From: Actinotalea sp. JY-7876
GTDB taxonomy: Bacteria > Actinomycetota > Actinomycetes > Actinomycetales > Cellulomonadaceae
Assembly (NCBI RefSeq): GCF_014042015.1
Contig: NZ_CP059493.1
Coordinates: forward strand, 1,612,001-1,676,000
Length of the DNA: 64,000 bases
Direction: 5' to 3'
Positions 11,180 through 21,789 of the stretch are shown piece after piece. The notes beneath the pieces were generated by a model. That model worked only from the letters and a program-made list of their open reading frames with translations, was not told where the DNA came from and ran no database searches. The position numbers were made by a program, and so were the translations under genes. Numbering within the stretch: position 1 is the first letter of the stretch; the number at the start of each line of letters is the position of its first letter.

Positions 11180-13354
11180 TCAGAGGTCGCCGGTGCCGCT
11201 CTCGGTGGGCACGGACGCGGTGCCCGGGCCGCCGTCGCGCGACGCGGCGGCGAGGGACTCGCGGGCCGCCGCGACGACCGCCTCGGGCGTGAGGCCGAAC
11301 TCGCGGTAGAGGGTCTCGTAGTCGGCCGAGGCCCCGTAGTGCTCGAGCGAGACGGTCCGGCCGGCGTCGCCGACGATCTTGTGCCACGAGAGGGCGATGC
11401 CGGCCTCGACGGACACCCGGGCGCGGACGGCCACCGGGAGCACCTGCTCGCGGTACGCCTCGTCCTGCTCGGCGAACCACTCCAGGCTCGGTGCGGAGAC
11501 GACGCGCGTCGCGATGCCGTCCGCCTCGAGCTGCTCGCGCGCCGCCACGGCCAGCTGCACCTCGGAGCCCGTGCCGATGAGGATCACGTCGGGCGTGCCC
11601 GTGCTGGCCTCGAGCAGCACGTAGGCGCCGCGGGCGACGCCCTCGGCGGACGCGAACCCGTCCTCACCGCGGGGGAACGTGGGCACGTTCTGCCGGGTCA
11701 GGACGAGGCCGACCGGGTGGTCCGTGCGCTCGAGGATCGCCTTCCACGCCTGCGCCGTCTCGTTGGCGTCGGCGGGCCGGACCACGGCCAGGCCGGGAAT
11801 GGCCCGCACGGCCGTGAGGTGCTCGACCGGCTGGTGCGTCGGGCCGTCCTCGCCGAGGCCGATGGAGTCGTGCGTCCAGACGTAGATGCTCGGCACGCCC
11901 ATGAGTGCGGCGAGGCGCACGGCGCCGCGCATGTAGTCGCTGAACGTGAAGAACGTGCCGCCGTAGGCGCGCGTCAGGCCGTGCAGCACGATGCCCGAGA
12001 GGATCGCGCCCATGGCGTGCTCGCGGATGCCGAAGTGCAGCGTGCGGCCGTACTCGTGGCCCGCGAACTCGTGGGTCGAGCGCTCGGCCGGGATGAAGGA
12101 CGGCTCGCCCTTCATCGTCGTGTTGTTGGAGCCCGCGAGGTCGGCCGAGCCCCCCCACAGCTCCGGGAGCACGGGCGCGAGCGCCGAGAGGACCTCGCCG
12201 GACGCCGCGCGGGTCGCCACGGACTTGCCCGCCGGGAACGTCGGCAGCGCGTCGGTCCAGCCCTCCGGCAGCTCCCTGGCCACGAGCCGGTCGAGCAGCG
12301 CCGCGCGGTCCGGGTTGGCGGCACGCCACGCCTCGTAGCCCTCCTGCCACTGCGCCTTGGCGGCCGCCCCGCGCTCGAGCGCCTTGCGGGTGTGCGCGAT
12401 CACCTCGGGCTCGACGTCGAACGACTTCTCCGGGTCGAAGCCCAGGAGCTCCTTGAGGCCGCGCACCTCGTCGCCACCGAGCTTCGAGCCGTGCGACCCG
12501 TGCGTGTTCTGCTTGGTCGGCGAGGGCCAGGCGATGATCGTGCGCAGCCGGATGAACGACGGGCGGTCCGTGACCTGCTTGGCGGCCTCGAGCGCGGCGG
12601 CGAGGGCCTCGACGTCCTCGGCGTAGGGGCTGCCGTCGGCGGTCTGCGTCCAGTCGACGGACTGGACGTGCCAGCCGTAGGCCTCGTACCGGCCCAGGAC
12701 GTCCTCCGTGAAGGCGATCTCCGTGTCGCCCTCGATGGAGATGTGGTTGTCGTCCCACAGCACGATGAGGTTGCCGAGCTTCTGCGTGCCGGCGAGCGAG
12801 GACGCCTCGCTCGTGACGCCCTCCTGCAGGTCGCCGTCGGAGGCGATGACGTAGACGTGGTGGTCGAACGGGCTCGTGCCCGGTGCGGCGTCGGGGTCGA
12901 GCAGGCCGCGCTCGCGGCGCGCCGCCATCGCGACCCCGACCGCGCTCGCCAGGCCCTGGCCCAGCGGGCCGGTCGTGATCTCGACGCCGTCGGTGTGGCG
13001 GTACTCGGGGTGGCCGGGCGTCTTGGAGCCCCAGGTGCGCAGCGCCGCGATGTCCTCGACCTCGAGGCCGTAGCCGGCCAGGTAGAGCTGGATGTACTGC
13101 GTCAGGCTCGAGTGCCCGGCGGAGAGGATGAAGCGGTCGCGGCCCAGCCAGTGCTGGTCGGCCGGGTCGTGGCGCATGACGCGCTGGTAGAGCAGGTAGG
13201 CCGCGGGCGCGAGGCTGATCGCCGTCCCGGGATGACCGTTGCCGACCTTCTCCACGGCGTCCGCCGCCAGCACACGGACGGTGTCGACGGCGCGGCGGTC
13301 GAGGTCCGACCACTCGAGCGTGACCTCTGCGGTCGGGGTGGGGGACGCGTTCAC
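11180..13354 (-). CDS. tkt: Transketolase
   Basis: 724 aa. Thiamine-diphosphate enzyme moving two-carbon units between sugar phosphates. Visible: the [12 protein letters not shown]-terminal motif, the cofactor motif starting SDGDLQEGV (about residue 172) and ending in the DNHIS segment, and the [15 protein letters not shown] active-site signature. GTG start; first gene of the pentose-phosphate operon. The 247-base gap to ctaB on the other strand must hold divergent promoters. Confidence 0.97.
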   Translation of the reverse strand: MNASPTPTAEVTLEWSDLDRRAVDTVRVLAADAVEKVGNGHPGTAISLAPAAYLLYQRVMRHDPADQHWLGRDRFILSAGHSSLTQYIQLYLAGYGLEVEDIAALRTWGSKTPGHPEYRHTDGVEITTGPLGQGLASAVGVAMAARRERGLLDPDAAPGTSPFDHHVYVIASDGDLQEGVTSEASSLAGTQKLGNLIVLWDDNHISIEGDTEIAFTEDVLGRYEAYGWHVQSVDWTQTADGSPYAEDVEALAAALEAAKQVTDRPSFIRLRTIIAWPSPTKQNTHGSHGSKLGGDEVRGLKELLGFDPEKSFDVEPEVIAHTRKALERGAAAKAQWQEGYEAWRAANPDRAALLDRLVARELPEGWTDALPTFPAGKSVATRAASGEVLSALAPVLPELWGGSADLAGSNNTTMKGEPSFIPAERSTHEFAGHEYGRTLHFGIREHAMGAILSGIVLHGLTRAYGGTFFTFSDYMRGAVRLAALMGVPSIYVWTHDSIGLGEDGPTHQPVEHLTAVRAIPGLAVVRPADANETAQAWKAILERTDHPVGLVLTRQNVPTFPRGEDGFASAEGVARGAYVLLEASTGTPDVILIGTGSEVQLAVAAREQLEADGIATRVVSAPSLEWFAEQDEAYREQVLPVAVRARVSVEAGIALSWHKIVGDAGRTVSLEHYGASADYETLYREFGLTPEAVVAAARESLAAASRDGGPGTASVPTESGTGDL

Positions 13355-13601
13355 GGAGCCTCATTCCTGCCCGAGCGGTCGCCCGGGTCGTCGCCTGGTG
13401 CGTGCGCACGCGTCCAGGGACCCGAAGGGGCCGGTGGCGTGCGCCGGGGTGCCCGACGGTGTGCGTCGGGTCACGGTTCGAGCCTACCGGTGAGCACGTG
13501 CGCCTGGGCGCCGCGCCGCCTGGTGGACGCGCCGGACGCACCCCGGGGCGACGTCGGCCTACCATGGTCGCGACATCCCCGCGGAACGGAGCCTTGCCGA
13601 C

Positions 13602-14603
13602 GTGCGCACTGCCAGTGGACGACTCGACGCCGAGCCCGGCGCCGCCGTCCGTCCGGTCCACGGGGCGGGCGCCGCGGTGACCGCGGCCCCCGTCGGGACG
13701 CGCTCGCGGGCCGCGGCCGTCCGCGCCCGGGTCGGGGCGTACGTCGCCCTGACCAAGCCCCGCATCATCGAGCTGCTGCTCATCACGACGGTGCCCACCA
13801 TGATCCTCGCCGAGCGGGGCTTCCCGGCCGTCGGGCTCGTCCTGGCGACCCTCGTGGGCGGCACCGCGGCCGCGGGCTCGGCCAACGTCTTCAACTGCTA
13901 CCTCGATCGCGACATCGACGAGGTGATGAACCGCACGAAGCGGCGCCCCCTGGTCACGGGCGAGGTCACGCCCCGCGCGGCGCTGGTGTTCGGGTGGCTG
14001 CTCGGCCTCTTCGCGATCGCCTGGTTCGCGGTCCTCGTCAACGTCCTGTCGGCGGCCCTGGCGCTCGGCGCGATCCTGCTCTACGTCGTCGGCTACACGA
14101 TGATCCTCAAGCGGCGCACGCCGCAGAACATCGTGTGGGGCGGCGCGGCCGGCTGCATGCCGGTGCTGATCGGGTGGTCCGCCGTGACCGACTCGATCGC
14201 CTGGGCGCCCGTCGCGCTCTTCGGCGTGATCTTCTTCTGGACGCCGCCGCACTACTGGCCGCTGTCGATGAAGTTCCGCAAGGACTACGCCGCGGCCGGC
14301 GTCCCGATGCTGCCCGTCGTCGCGGACGACGTGAAGGTCTCCTGGGAGATGGTCGCCTACACGCTGGGCATGATCGGCTGCTCGCTGGCGCTGGTGCCCC
14401 TCGCCGACATGACGTGGGTCTACGCCGTCGCGGCGGGCGGGCTGGGCCTGTGGTTCCTGGGCTCGACCATCGGGCTGCTCCGCCGGGCACGCGCCCCGCG
14501 CCCCGGCGTCAAGCTGGGGGAGATGCGGGTCTTCCACGGCTCGATCACGTACCTGACCCTGCTCTTCGTCGCCATCGCGGTCGACCCCTTCCTGCCGGTC
14601 TGA
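13602..14603 (+). CDS. ctaB: Heme O synthase (protoheme IX farnesyltransferase)
   Basis: 333 aa UbiA-family membrane enzyme that attaches a farnesyl group to heme b, needed for heme-copper cytochrome oxidase. The prenyl-diphosphate binding Asp motif [20 protein letters not shown] is near residue 100, and the second loop has [13 protein letters not shown]. About eight hydrophobic helices. The first ~30 residues are not conserved-looking; GTG at 13677 is an alternative start. Placement next to tkt is conserved in actinobacteria. Confidence 0.94.
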   Translation: MRTASGRLDAEPGAAVRPVHGAGAAVTAAPVGTRSRAAAVRARVGAYVALTKPRIIELLLITTVPTMILAERGFPAVGLVLATLVGGTAAAGSANVFNCYLDRDIDEVMNRTKRRPLVTGEVTPRAALVFGWLLGLFAIAWFAVLVNVLSAALALGAILLYVVGYTMILKRRTPQNIVWGGAAGCMPVLIGWSAVTDSIAWAPVALFGVIFFWTPPHYWPLSMKFRKDYAAAGVPMLPVVADDVKVSWEMVAYTLGMIGCSLALVPLADMTWVYAVAAGGLGLWFLGSTIGLLRRARAPRPGVKLGEMRVFHGSITYLTLLFVAIAVDPFLPV

Positions 14604-14609
14604 GCCGCC

Positions 14610-15593
14610 GTGGCCGCACCGGCGCGGGACGCGCGGACCGAGGCGGACCGTGCGGCCGGTGACGCCCTCGAGCGCGAGGTCGGCACCTACTTGGACCACC
14701 TCGCGGTGGAGCGCGGCCTCGCCGCCAACACGCTGGCCGCGTACCGCCGCGACCTGCGGCGCTACACGGCCCACCTCGCGGCCCGCGGCAGGACGTCGGT
14801 GGCTCAGGTGACCGAGGCCGACGTGCAGGACTTCGTCACCTCGGTGCGGACCGGGTCCGACGGTTCCAGCGCGCTGTCGGCGGCGTCGACCGCGCGCACC
14901 ATCGCGGCGGTCCACGGCTGGCACCGGTTCTGCACCCTGGAGGGCCTGACGGAGCAGGACCCCTCGCGCGCGGTGCGTCCGCCGGCGCAGGCCCGGCGCC
15001 TGCCCAAGGCGCTGTCCACCGACGACGTCGAGCGGCTGCTCGAGGCCGCCGGCCTCGGAGACGGCCCCGTGCCGCTGCGCGACCGCGCGCTGCTCGAGCT
15101 CCTCTACTCCACGGGCGCGCGCATCAGCGAGGTCGTCGGGCTCGACGTCGACGACCTGGAGCTCGACCCCGCCGCGGCCGCGGCGCGCCTGCTCGGCAAG
15201 GGGCGCAAGGAGCGCGTCGTGCCCGTCGGGTCCTTCGCCCGGGAGGCGACGGAGTCCTACCTCGTCCGGGCGCGTCCCGTGCTCGCCGCGGCCGGGCGCG
15301 GCACGCCGGCCGTCTTCCTCAACACGCGCGGCGCCCGGCTGAGCCGGCAGAGCGCCTGGGCCGTCCTGCGGCTGGCGGCGGAGCGCGCGGGGCTGGAGCG
15401 GGCCGGCGACGTGTCGCCGCACACGCTGCGGCACTCGTTCGCGACCCACCTGCTCGCGGGCGGCGCCGACGTGCGCGTCGTCCAGGAGCTGCTGGGCCAC
15501 GCCTCGGTGACCACGACGCAGATCTACACGATGGTGACGCCGGACACGCTGCGCGAGGTCTACGCCGCGGCGCACCCCCGCGCCCTGGGCTGA
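14610..15593 (+). CDS. xerD: Tyrosine recombinase XerD
   Basis: 327 aa. It resolves chromosome dimers at dif. N-terminal SAM-like arm with [16 protein letters not shown]; catalytic residues in [14 protein letters not shown] (Arg), the [10 protein letters not shown] lysine strand, [10 protein letters not shown] (His-x-x-Arg), [12 protein letters not shown] (His and Tyr). Six bases downstream of ctaB and before parA-scpAB, the normal chromosomal place, so it is not the recombinase of the island further on. Confidence 0.93.
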   Translation: MAAPARDARTEADRAAGDALEREVGTYLDHLAVERGLAANTLAAYRRDLRRYTAHLAARGRTSVAQVTEADVQDFVTSVRTGSDGSSALSAASTARTIAAVHGWHRFCTLEGLTEQDPSRAVRPPAQARRLPKALSTDDVERLLEAAGLGDGPVPLRDRALLELLYSTGARISEVVGLDVDDLELDPAAAAARLLGKGRKERVVPVGSFAREATESYLVRARPVLAAAGRGTPAVFLNTRGARLSRQSAWAVLRLAAERAGLERAGDVSPHTLRHSFATHLLAGGADVRVVQELLGHASVTTTQIYTMVTPDTLREVYAAAHPRALG

Positions 15594-15653
15594 GCCGGCG
15601 GCGACGGCGTTTGCGGCGGGGCGCCGGGCGGTGCCTGGGGTAATCTCGGGGCC

Positions 15654-16529
15654 GTGACCAGCCTGGATCCGGACGCCCCCGAGACGATGGCGACCGACCC
15701 GGTCGGCCGCCCGTTGCCGGTGTTCGCCGACCCCGCGCCGCTCGCCTCCCACGGGCCGGCGCGCATCATCGCGCTGTGCAACCAGAAGGGCGGCGTCGGC
15801 AAGACGACGACCACCATCAACCTGGGCGCCGCCCTGGCCGACTACGGCCGCCGCGTGCTCATCGTCGACTTCGACCCGCAGGGCGCCGCGTCCGTCGGCC
15901 TCGGCACCTCGCCGCACGAGCTCGACAAGACCGTCTACAACCTGCTCATGGAGCGCAGCGCGTCGCTCGCCGACGTCATCCGCCCGACGGCGGTCGAGGG
16001 CCTCGACCTGCTGCCGGCGAACATCGACCTGTCGGCCGCCGAGGTGCAGCTGGTCGGCGAGGTCGCGCGCGAGTCGATCCTCTCGCGCGTCCTGCGGCCG
16101 GCCGAGGAGGAGTACGACGTCATCCTCGTCGACTGCCAGCCGTCGCTCGGCCTGCTGACGGTCAACGCGCTCACGGCCGCCCACGGCGTGCTCATCCCGC
16201 TCGAGTGCGAGTTCTTCGCGCTGCGCGGCGTCGCGCTCCTGGTCGAGACCGTCGAGAAGGTCCGGGACCGGCTCAACCCGCGCCTCGAGGTCGACGGCAT
16301 CCTGGCCACGATGCACGACCCGCGCACGCTGCACTCCAAGGAGGTGCTCGCGCGCGTGCACGAGGCCTTCGGGGACCAGCTGCTCCACACGGTCATCGGC
16401 CGCACGGTGAAGTTCCCGGACTCGTCGGTCGCGGCCGAGCCCATCACCAGCTACGCCCCGTCGCACGCCGGAGCGGCGGCCTACCGCCAGCTCGCGCGCG
16501 AGCTCGTGGCGCGCGGCGATGCCGCCTGA
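15654..16529 (+). CDS. parA: ParA/Soj-family chromosome partition ATPase
   Basis: 291 aa. Deviant Walker A motif CNQKGGVGKTTTT near residue 45, followed by VDFDPQGAAS and the VDCQPSLGLLTVNAL Walker B region. Family members drive chromosome segregation. Located in the conserved xerD-parA-scpA-scpB order, and overlaps scpA by 11 bases. No parB is adjacent, so its partner must be encoded elsewhere. Confidence 0.93.
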   Translation: MTSLDPDAPETMATDPVGRPLPVFADPAPLASHGPARIIALCNQKGGVGKTTTTINLGAALADYGRRVLIVDFDPQGAASVGLGTSPHELDKTVYNLLMERSASLADVIRPTAVEGLDLLPANIDLSAAEVQLVGEVARESILSRVLRPAEEEYDVILVDCQPSLGLLTVNALTAAHGVLIPLECEFFALRGVALLVETVEKVRDRLNPRLEVDGILATMHDPRTLHSKEVLARVHEAFGDQLLHTVIGRTVKFPDSSVAAEPITSYAPSHAGAAAYRQLARELVARGDAA

Positions 16530-17385
16530 CGTCGCGGTCGCGACCGCAGCACCCACGACGCCGGCCCGCGGCGAGACCTCGCGCGGGGAGCCCTTCGAGG
16601 TCCACCTCGAGAACTTCACGGGGCCGTTCGACCTGCTGCTCGGCCTGATCGCGAAGCACAAGCTCGACATCACCGAGGTGGCCCTGGCCCAGGTGACCGA
16701 CGAGTTCATCGCCGCGGTCCGCGCCGCCGAGCAGGGTGACGCGCCGTGGGAGCTGGGGCGCATCAGCGAGTTCCTCGTCGTGGCGGCCACGCTGCTCGAC
16801 CTCAAGGCCGCGCGCCTGCTGCCCACGGGGGTGGTCGAGGACGCCGAGGACCTCGAGATGCTCGAGGCCCGGGACCTGCTGTTCGCGCGGCTGCTGCAGT
16901 ACCGCGCCTACAAGGAGGCGGCCGCCGCCATGGCGGAGCGGCTCGCGGCGCAGGCGCGCAGCCTGCCGCGCGCCGTGGCCATGGAGCCGCAGCTCGCCGC
17001 CCTCCTGCCGGAGCTGGTGCTCGGGATCGGGGCCTCCGAGCTCGCGATCCTCGCGGCGCACGCGCTGCGGCCCCGCGAGGCGCCCCCGGGCGTGGACCTG
17101 TCCCACCTGCACGCGCCGGCGGTGTCCGTGCGCGAGCAGGCGGCGGTGCTGGTCGAGCGCCTGCGGCGCCACGGTGCCGGCTCGTTCCGGGCGCTCGTGC
17201 AGGACGCCGACTCGACGCTCGTCGTCGTCGTGCGCTTCCTGGCGCTGCTCGAGCTGTTCCGGGAGGGCGTCGTCGCGTTCGACCAGATCGACCCGCTCGG
17301 CGAGCTCACCGTGCGGTGGACGGGCGGCGAGGAGGGCGACGTCGACGTCGTCGACGACTACGACGGACAGGACGCACCGGCATGA
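16519..17385 (+). CDS. scpA: Segregation and condensation protein ScpA
   Basis: 288 aa kleisin. Together with ScpB it bridges the SMC dimer that compacts and separates chromosomes. The N-terminal segment FEVHLENFTGPFDLLLGLI and following IAKHKLDITEVALAQVTDEF are diagnostic. Start ATG overlaps the parA end; the stop overlaps the scpB ATG. Confidence 0.95.
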   Translation: MPPDVAVATAAPTTPARGETSRGEPFEVHLENFTGPFDLLLGLIAKHKLDITEVALAQVTDEFIAAVRAAEQGDAPWELGRISEFLVVAATLLDLKAARLLPTGVVEDAEDLEMLEARDLLFARLLQYRAYKEAAAAMAERLAAQARSLPRAVAMEPQLAALLPELVLGIGASELAILAAHALRPREAPPGVDLSHLHAPAVSVREQAAVLVERLRRHGAGSFRALVQDADSTLVVVVRFLALLELFREGVVAFDQIDPLGELTVRWTGGEEGDVDVVDDYDGQDAPA

Positions 17386-18047
17386 GCGACGAGACGACCC
17401 CGGCGACACCCCCGGCGGAGCCGGAGGCGTCGCCCGCGGTGGACGAGCTGGCCTTCGAGGTCGCGGACCTGCCCGGGGGCGCCGCGGCGGCGGTCGAGGC
17501 CGTCCTCATGGTCGCGGACGAGCCGGTGAGCGCCGTGCAGCTCGCGACGGTGCTCGGCCTGCCGACCGAGGAGGTCGAGGGCCTGCTGCTCGCGCTCGCC
17601 GCCGAGTACCGCGGGGGACCGGGCCACCGCCCGCGCGGCTTCGAGCTGCGCCACGTCGCGGGCGGGTGGCGCATCTATTCGGCCCCCGCGCACGCCGACG
17701 TCGTCGGACGCTTCGTGCTCGACGGGCAGACCGCCCGCCTGACGCAGGCGGCGCTCGAGACGCTCGCCGTGATCGCCTACCGCCAGCCCGTCACGCGCGG
17801 CCAGGTCTCGGCGGTCCGCGGCGTGAACGTCGACTCCGTCGTCCGGACGCTGACCGCGCGCGGGCTCGTGGCCGAGCTCGGCACCGAGCCGAGCGGCGCG
17901 GTCCTGTACGGCACGACGTCGTACTTCCTGGAGCGCCTGGGCATGAGGAGCCTCGACGAGCTCCCGCCGCTGGCGCCCTACCTGCCTGACATCGAGTCGA
18001 TCCAGCTGGACGACGACACCCGTAGCACCCGAGGAGCAGACGCATGA
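17382..18047 (+). CDS. scpB: Segregation and condensation protein ScpB
   Basis: 221 aa. Winged-helix partner of ScpA in the SMC complex. The family segments AVEAVLMVADEPVSAVQLA, LETLAVIAYRQPVTRGQVS and the following VRGVNVD segment are present. ATGA overlap with scpA and with rluB downstream indicates one tightly coupled transcript. Confidence 0.95.
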   Translation: MSDETTPATPPAEPEASPAVDELAFEVADLPGGAAAAVEAVLMVADEPVSAVQLATVLGLPTEEVEGLLLALAAEYRGGPGHRPRGFELRHVAGGWRIYSAPAHADVVGRFVLDGQTARLTQAALETLAVIAYRQPVTRGQVSAVRGVNVDSVVRTLTARGLVAELGTEPSGAVLYGTTSYFLERLGMRSLDELPPLAPYLPDIESIQLDDDTRSTRGADA

Positions 18048-18802
18048 GTCCCCAGAAGCAGCGAGACGTGCACGACCCGGACGGGGTGCGGCTGCAGAAG
18101 GTGCTCGCGACGGCGGGCCTCGGCTCGCGCCGCGCGTGCGAGCGGCTCATCGAGGCCGGCCGGGTCGAGGTCGACGGCGTGAACGTGCGCGAGCTCGGCG
18201 TGCGGGTGGATCCGCGGCGCGCGGTCGTGCACGTCGACGGGATGCGGCTGCAGCTCGACACCTCGCTCGTGACGCTCGCGCTCAACAAGCCGCTCGGCGT
18301 CGTCTCGACGATGCACGACCCGCAGGGCCGCCCGTCGCTCGCGGACCTGGTGGCGGACCGCGAGGAGCGCCTGTTCCACGTCGGCCGGCTCGACGCGGAG
18401 ACGGAGGGCCTGCTGCTGATGACGAACGACGGCGAGCTGGCCAACCGCCTCGCCCACCCCTCGCACGGCGTGCAGAAGACCTACCTGGCGACGGTCGAGG
18501 GCCGCCTCAAGGGCATCGTGGGCCAGCGCCTGCGCTCGGGCGTCGTGCTCGAGGACGGGCTGGCGAAGGTCGACGAGTTCCGGGTGGTCGACACGGCCCC
18601 GGACCGCACCCTCGTCGAGGTCGTGCTGCACGAGGGCCGCAACCACATCGTGCGCCGCCTCCTGGAGGAGGTCGGCCATCCCGTGACCCGGCTCGTGCGC
18701 ACCCAGGTCGGTCCGATCCGGCTCGGCTCCCTGCGCCCGGGGCGCACGCGCGTCCTGGGCCGCGAGGAGCTCGGGGCGCTCATGACGGCGGTGGGGCTGT
18801 GA
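18044..18802 (+). CDS. rluB: 23S rRNA pseudouridine synthase (RsuA/RluB family)
   Basis: 252 aa. An N-terminal S4 RNA-binding domain (about residues 10-65, VRLQKVLATAGLGSRRACE) is followed by the pseudouridine synthase domain. Its catalytic aspartate lies in GRLDAETEGLLLMTNDG. The exact rRNA site cannot be read from sequence; RluB is the usual call for the copy next to scpB. Overlaps scpB by four bases. Confidence 0.92.
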   Translation: MSPQKQRDVHDPDGVRLQKVLATAGLGSRRACERLIEAGRVEVDGVNVRELGVRVDPRRAVVHVDGMRLQLDTSLVTLALNKPLGVVSTMHDPQGRPSLADLVADREERLFHVGRLDAETEGLLLMTNDGELANRLAHPSHGVQKTYLATVEGRLKGIVGQRLRSGVVLEDGLAKVDEFRVVDTAPDRTLVEVVLHEGRNHIVRRLLEEVGHPVTRLVRTQVGPIRLGSLRPGRTRVLGREELGALMTAVGL

Positions 18803-18869
18803 CCCGGGCGCGGGCGGGTACGCTGCCCGCCGGTCGCGCCGGTCGGCGCGCCGACCAGGGAGGTGCCCG

Positions 18870-19232
18870 ATGACCGTCCGCGCGATCCGCGGGGCGACCC
18901 AGCTCGAGCGCGACGACCGCGAGCACCTGTTCGAGCGGACCGCGGAGCTGGTCCGGGCGGTGCTCGAGGCGAACGAGCTCGACACCGACGCGCTCATCTC
19001 GATCCTCTTCACGTGCACGCCCGACCTGCGCAGCGACTTCCCCGCCACGGCCGCGCGCGAGATGGGCATGGGATCCGTGCCGCTCATGTGCTCGGTCGAG
19101 ATCGACGTCCCCGGTGCGCTGCCGCGCGTCGTGCGGCTCATGGCGCACGCCGAGCTCGACCGGCCCCGCGAGGACGTCCGTCACGTGTACCTCCACGGCG
19201 CGACGGTGCTGCGTCGCGACCTGGCCCAGTGA
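18870..19232 (+). CDS. aroH: Chorismate mutase, AroH class
   Basis: 120 aa. Converts chorismate to prephenate for tyrosine and phenylalanine. The residues matching the Bacillus AroH active site are present: Arg7, Glu77, Arg89 and Tyr107, within one position of the Bacillus numbering. GGGAGG lies seven bases before the ATG. The stop overlaps the GTG of tyrA, so the two consecutive steps of tyrosine synthesis are coupled. Confidence 0.94.
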   Translation: MTVRAIRGATQLERDDREHLFERTAELVRAVLEANELDTDALISILFTCTPDLRSDFPATAAREMGMGSVPLMCSVEIDVPGALPRVVRLMAHAELDRPREDVRHVYLHGATVLRRDLAQ

Positions 19233-20338
19233 CCCCGGCCGCCACGCGCGGCCCCGTGCGCGTCGTCGGCACGGGTCTGCTCGGCGCGAGCATCGGCATG
19301 GGCCTGCGCGCGCTCGGCGTCGACGTGGTGCTGCACGACCCGTCGCGCACCACCCTCCTGCTCGCGCAGGACGTCGGCGCCGGACGGGTCGCGGCGCCGG
19401 ACGAGCGCGACGTGCGCCTCGTGGTCGTGGCCGCCCCGCCCGACGTGACCGCCGACGTCGTCGCCGCCGAGCTCGAGGCGTTCCCCGACGCCGTGGTGAC
19501 CGACGTCGCGAGCGTCAAGGGCGCCGTCCTGGCCGCGCTGCGCGAGCGTGGGGCCGACCTGACGCGCTACGTCGGCTCCCACCCGATGGCGGGCTCGGAG
19601 CGCACCGGGCCCACCGCGGCCAGGCCGGACCTGTTCCTCGGCCGGCCCTGGGTCGTCGTCGGCTCCGGCGCCTCCACCGGCGAGGCGCTCCTCGCGGTGC
19701 GCGGCCTGGTCACGGACCTCGGCGCGACGCCGATCCTGCTCGAGGCCGACGCCCACGACGACGCCGTCGCCCTCGTCTCGCACGTGCCGCAGATCGCGGC
19801 GTCGCTCGTCGCGGCGCGGCTGCGCGAGGCCGACCCGTCCGCGCTCGACCTCGCGGGCCAGGGGCTGCGCGACGTCACGCGCGTGGCCGGCAGCGACCCG
19901 GCGCTGTGGACCTCGATCCTCGCCGCGAACGCCGCCGCCGTCGCGCCCGTCCTGCGTGCGCTGCGCGACGACCTCGACGGCGTCGTGACGGCGCTCGAGA
20001 GCGCCGCGGTCCCGTCCGGGCAGGCGCCGCCGTCCGGCGCGCTCGGGACCGTCGCGGGCGCGATCGCCGCCGGGAACGCGGGCGTGGCCCGGATCCCGGG
20101 CAAGCACGGCGGTGCCCGCACCGCCTACGACGTCGTGACGGTCCTCGTGCCGGACCGGCCGGGCGAGCTCGCCCGGCTGCTGGCGGAGATCGGCGCGGCG
20201 GGGATCAACCTGGAGGAGCTCCAGCTCGAGCACGCCCCGCGGCAGGCCGTCGGCCTGGCGTCGGTCTCGGTGCTGCGCGGGCTGGGCGGCCGGCTCGAGG
20301 CCGAGCTGCGCGGACGTGGATGGAGGCTGGCCGGATGA
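19229..20338 (+). CDS. tyrA: Prephenate dehydrogenase with C-terminal ACT domain
   Basis: 369 aa. Oxidatively decarboxylates prephenate in tyrosine synthesis. Rossmann motif VGTGLLGASIGMGLRALG lies at residues 13-30, the catalytic histidine in GSHPMAGSE, and an ACT regulatory domain starts near VLVPDRPGELARLLAEIG (about residue 305). The ACT domain suggests feedback control by tyrosine. GTG start set by the GTGA overlap with aroH. Confidence 0.94.
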   Translation: MTPAATRGPVRVVGTGLLGASIGMGLRALGVDVVLHDPSRTTLLLAQDVGAGRVAAPDERDVRLVVVAAPPDVTADVVAAELEAFPDAVVTDVASVKGAVLAALRERGADLTRYVGSHPMAGSERTGPTAARPDLFLGRPWVVVGSGASTGEALLAVRGLVTDLGATPILLEADAHDDAVALVSHVPQIAASLVAARLREADPSALDLAGQGLRDVTRVAGSDPALWTSILAANAAAVAPVLRALRDDLDGVVTALESAAVPSGQAPPSGALGTVAGAIAAGNAGVARIPGKHGGARTAYDVVTVLVPDRPGELARLLAEIGAAGINLEELQLEHAPRQAVGLASVSVLRGLGGRLEAELRGRGWRLAG

Positions 20339-21057
20339 GTGCGCTCGTCATCGCCGTCGACGGGCCCTCGGGCTCGGGGAAGTCGAGCGTGTGCCGCCAG
20401 GTCGCGGCGCGCCTCGGCCTGGCGTACCTGGACACGGGCGCGATGTACCGCGCGGCGACGTGGTGGTGCCTGGAGCAAGGCATCGACCTCGCCGACGGGC
20501 CGGCGGTCAGCGCCGCCGTGCACGCCATGGTCCTCGAGCTGGACCTCAACCCGCGGTTCCCGGTGTTCCGGGTCGGTGGGACCGACGTCGGCACCGCGAT
20601 CCGCACCGGGGAGATCTCGGCGGCCGTCAGCGCCGTGGCGACGAACCTCGACGTGCGCGCCGACCTCGGCGCCCGCCAGCGGCGCGTCATCGAGGTCGAG
20701 CGCGGGACGCAGGGGTTCGCCGAGGGCAGGGGCGTCGTCGTGGAGGGCCGCGACATCACCACCGTCATCGCGCCCGACGCCGACGTCCGCATCCTGCTCA
20801 CGGCGAGCGAGGAGGCGCGCCTGGCGCGCCGCGCGCGCGAGCTGCACGGGTCCGCCGACGCGACGAGCCTCGCCGCGACGCGGGACCAGGTCGTGCGGCG
20901 CGACGAGCAGGACTCCACGGTGGTCGAGTTCCGCACCGCCGCCGACGGGGTCGTGACCGTCGACTCGTCCGAGCTCGACCTCGAGCAGACGGTGGAGGCG
21001 GTCCTGGCCGTCGTCGAGCGGTCGACCGGCCGGTCCGCCCACACGCCGACGCCGTGA
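20335..21057 (+). CDS. cmk: Cytidylate kinase
   Basis: 240 aa. Phosphorylates CMP and dCMP. P-loop GPSGSGKSS at residues 9-17, the YLDTGAMYRA substrate motif and the GRDITTVIAPDAD segment are intact. ATGA overlap with tyrA; GTGA overlap with the next gene. The tyrA-cmk-plsC-der order is common in actinobacteria. Confidence 0.96.
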   Translation: MSALVIAVDGPSGSGKSSVCRQVAARLGLAYLDTGAMYRAATWWCLEQGIDLADGPAVSAAVHAMVLELDLNPRFPVFRVGGTDVGTAIRTGEISAAVSAVATNLDVRADLGARQRRVIEVERGTQGFAEGRGVVVEGRDITTVIAPDADVRILLTASEEARLARRARELHGSADATSLAATRDQVVRRDEQDSTVVEFRTAADGVVTVDSSELDLEQTVEAVLAVVERSTGRSAHTPTP

Positions 21058-21746
21058 GCCTGAAGCCGGCGGCGGGCGACCCCGCGTCGAGCCCGCCCGG
21101 GGGCAGGCCCGTGCCGCGGTGGTCACGCGCGGTGGGCCGGTTCCTCGCCCACGTCGTGTGGCGCACGCGCGTCGTGGGCGCGCACCACGTGCCCGCCAGC
21201 GGGCCCGTGATCCTCGCCGCCAACCACCTCGGCGTGGCCGACGGCCCCGTGCTGCACGGCGCGGCCCCGCGCGGCACGCACATCCTGGTCAAGGAGGAGG
21301 CCTTCCGCGGCCCGGTCGGGTCGATCCTGCGCGCCGCGGGGCAGATCCCGGTCGACCGCAGCGGGGGGCGCGCCGCCCTGGTGACGGCCCTGGCCGTGCT
21401 GCGGCGCGGCGACGTCGTCGGGATCTTCCCCGAGGGCAACCGCGGCCGGGGCGACGGGTCCACGGGTCGCGCGGGCGTCGCCTGGCTCGCGGTGACGTCC
21501 GGCGCGCCGGTCGTGCCGGTCGCCGTGCTGGGGACTCGACGCACGGGGGAGTCCACGGGGCGTCTGCCCGGGCCGCGGCGGCGGCTCCACGTCGAGTTCG
21601 GCCCGCCGCTCGTGCTGGAGCGCGCGCCGGGCGTCAGCGGCCGGGCGGCCGTCGAGCAGGCGAACGCGGCCCTGCGCGAGGCGCTCGGCGCCCACGTCGT
21701 CGCCGTCGTGGGGCGCGCGGGGCTCCCGCTGCCCGACGACGCCTGA
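21054..21746 (+). CDS. PlsC-type 1-acylglycerol-3-phosphate acyltransferase
   Basis: 230 aa. Contains the acyltransferase motifs NHLGVADG (usual form N-H-x4-D; block I) and FPEGNR (block III), and a hydrophobic stretch near residue 24. Likely acylates lysophosphatidic acid in membrane phospholipid synthesis. A broader lysophospholipid acyltransferase role is possible. Sits between cmk and der. Confidence 0.88.
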   Translation: MSLKPAAGDPASSPPGGRPVPRWSRAVGRFLAHVVWRTRVVGAHHVPASGPVILAANHLGVADGPVLHGAAPRGTHILVKEEAFRGPVGSILRAAGQIPVDRSGGRAALVTALAVLRRGDVVGIFPEGNRGRGDGSTGRAGVAWLAVTSGAPVVPVAVLGTRRTGESTGRLPGPRRRLHVEFGPPLVLERAPGVSGRAAVEQANAALREALGAHVVAVVGRAGLPLPDDA

Positions 21747-21789
21747 CGCCGGTTCGTCGGCGGGGCCTCCGGCAGGGGAGGATGGGCCC

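Noticed and set aside
14610-15593. Tyrosine recombinase gene as sign of a second mobile element
   Set aside because: It is XerD in its conserved chromosomal place beside parA-scpAB, with no repeats around it.
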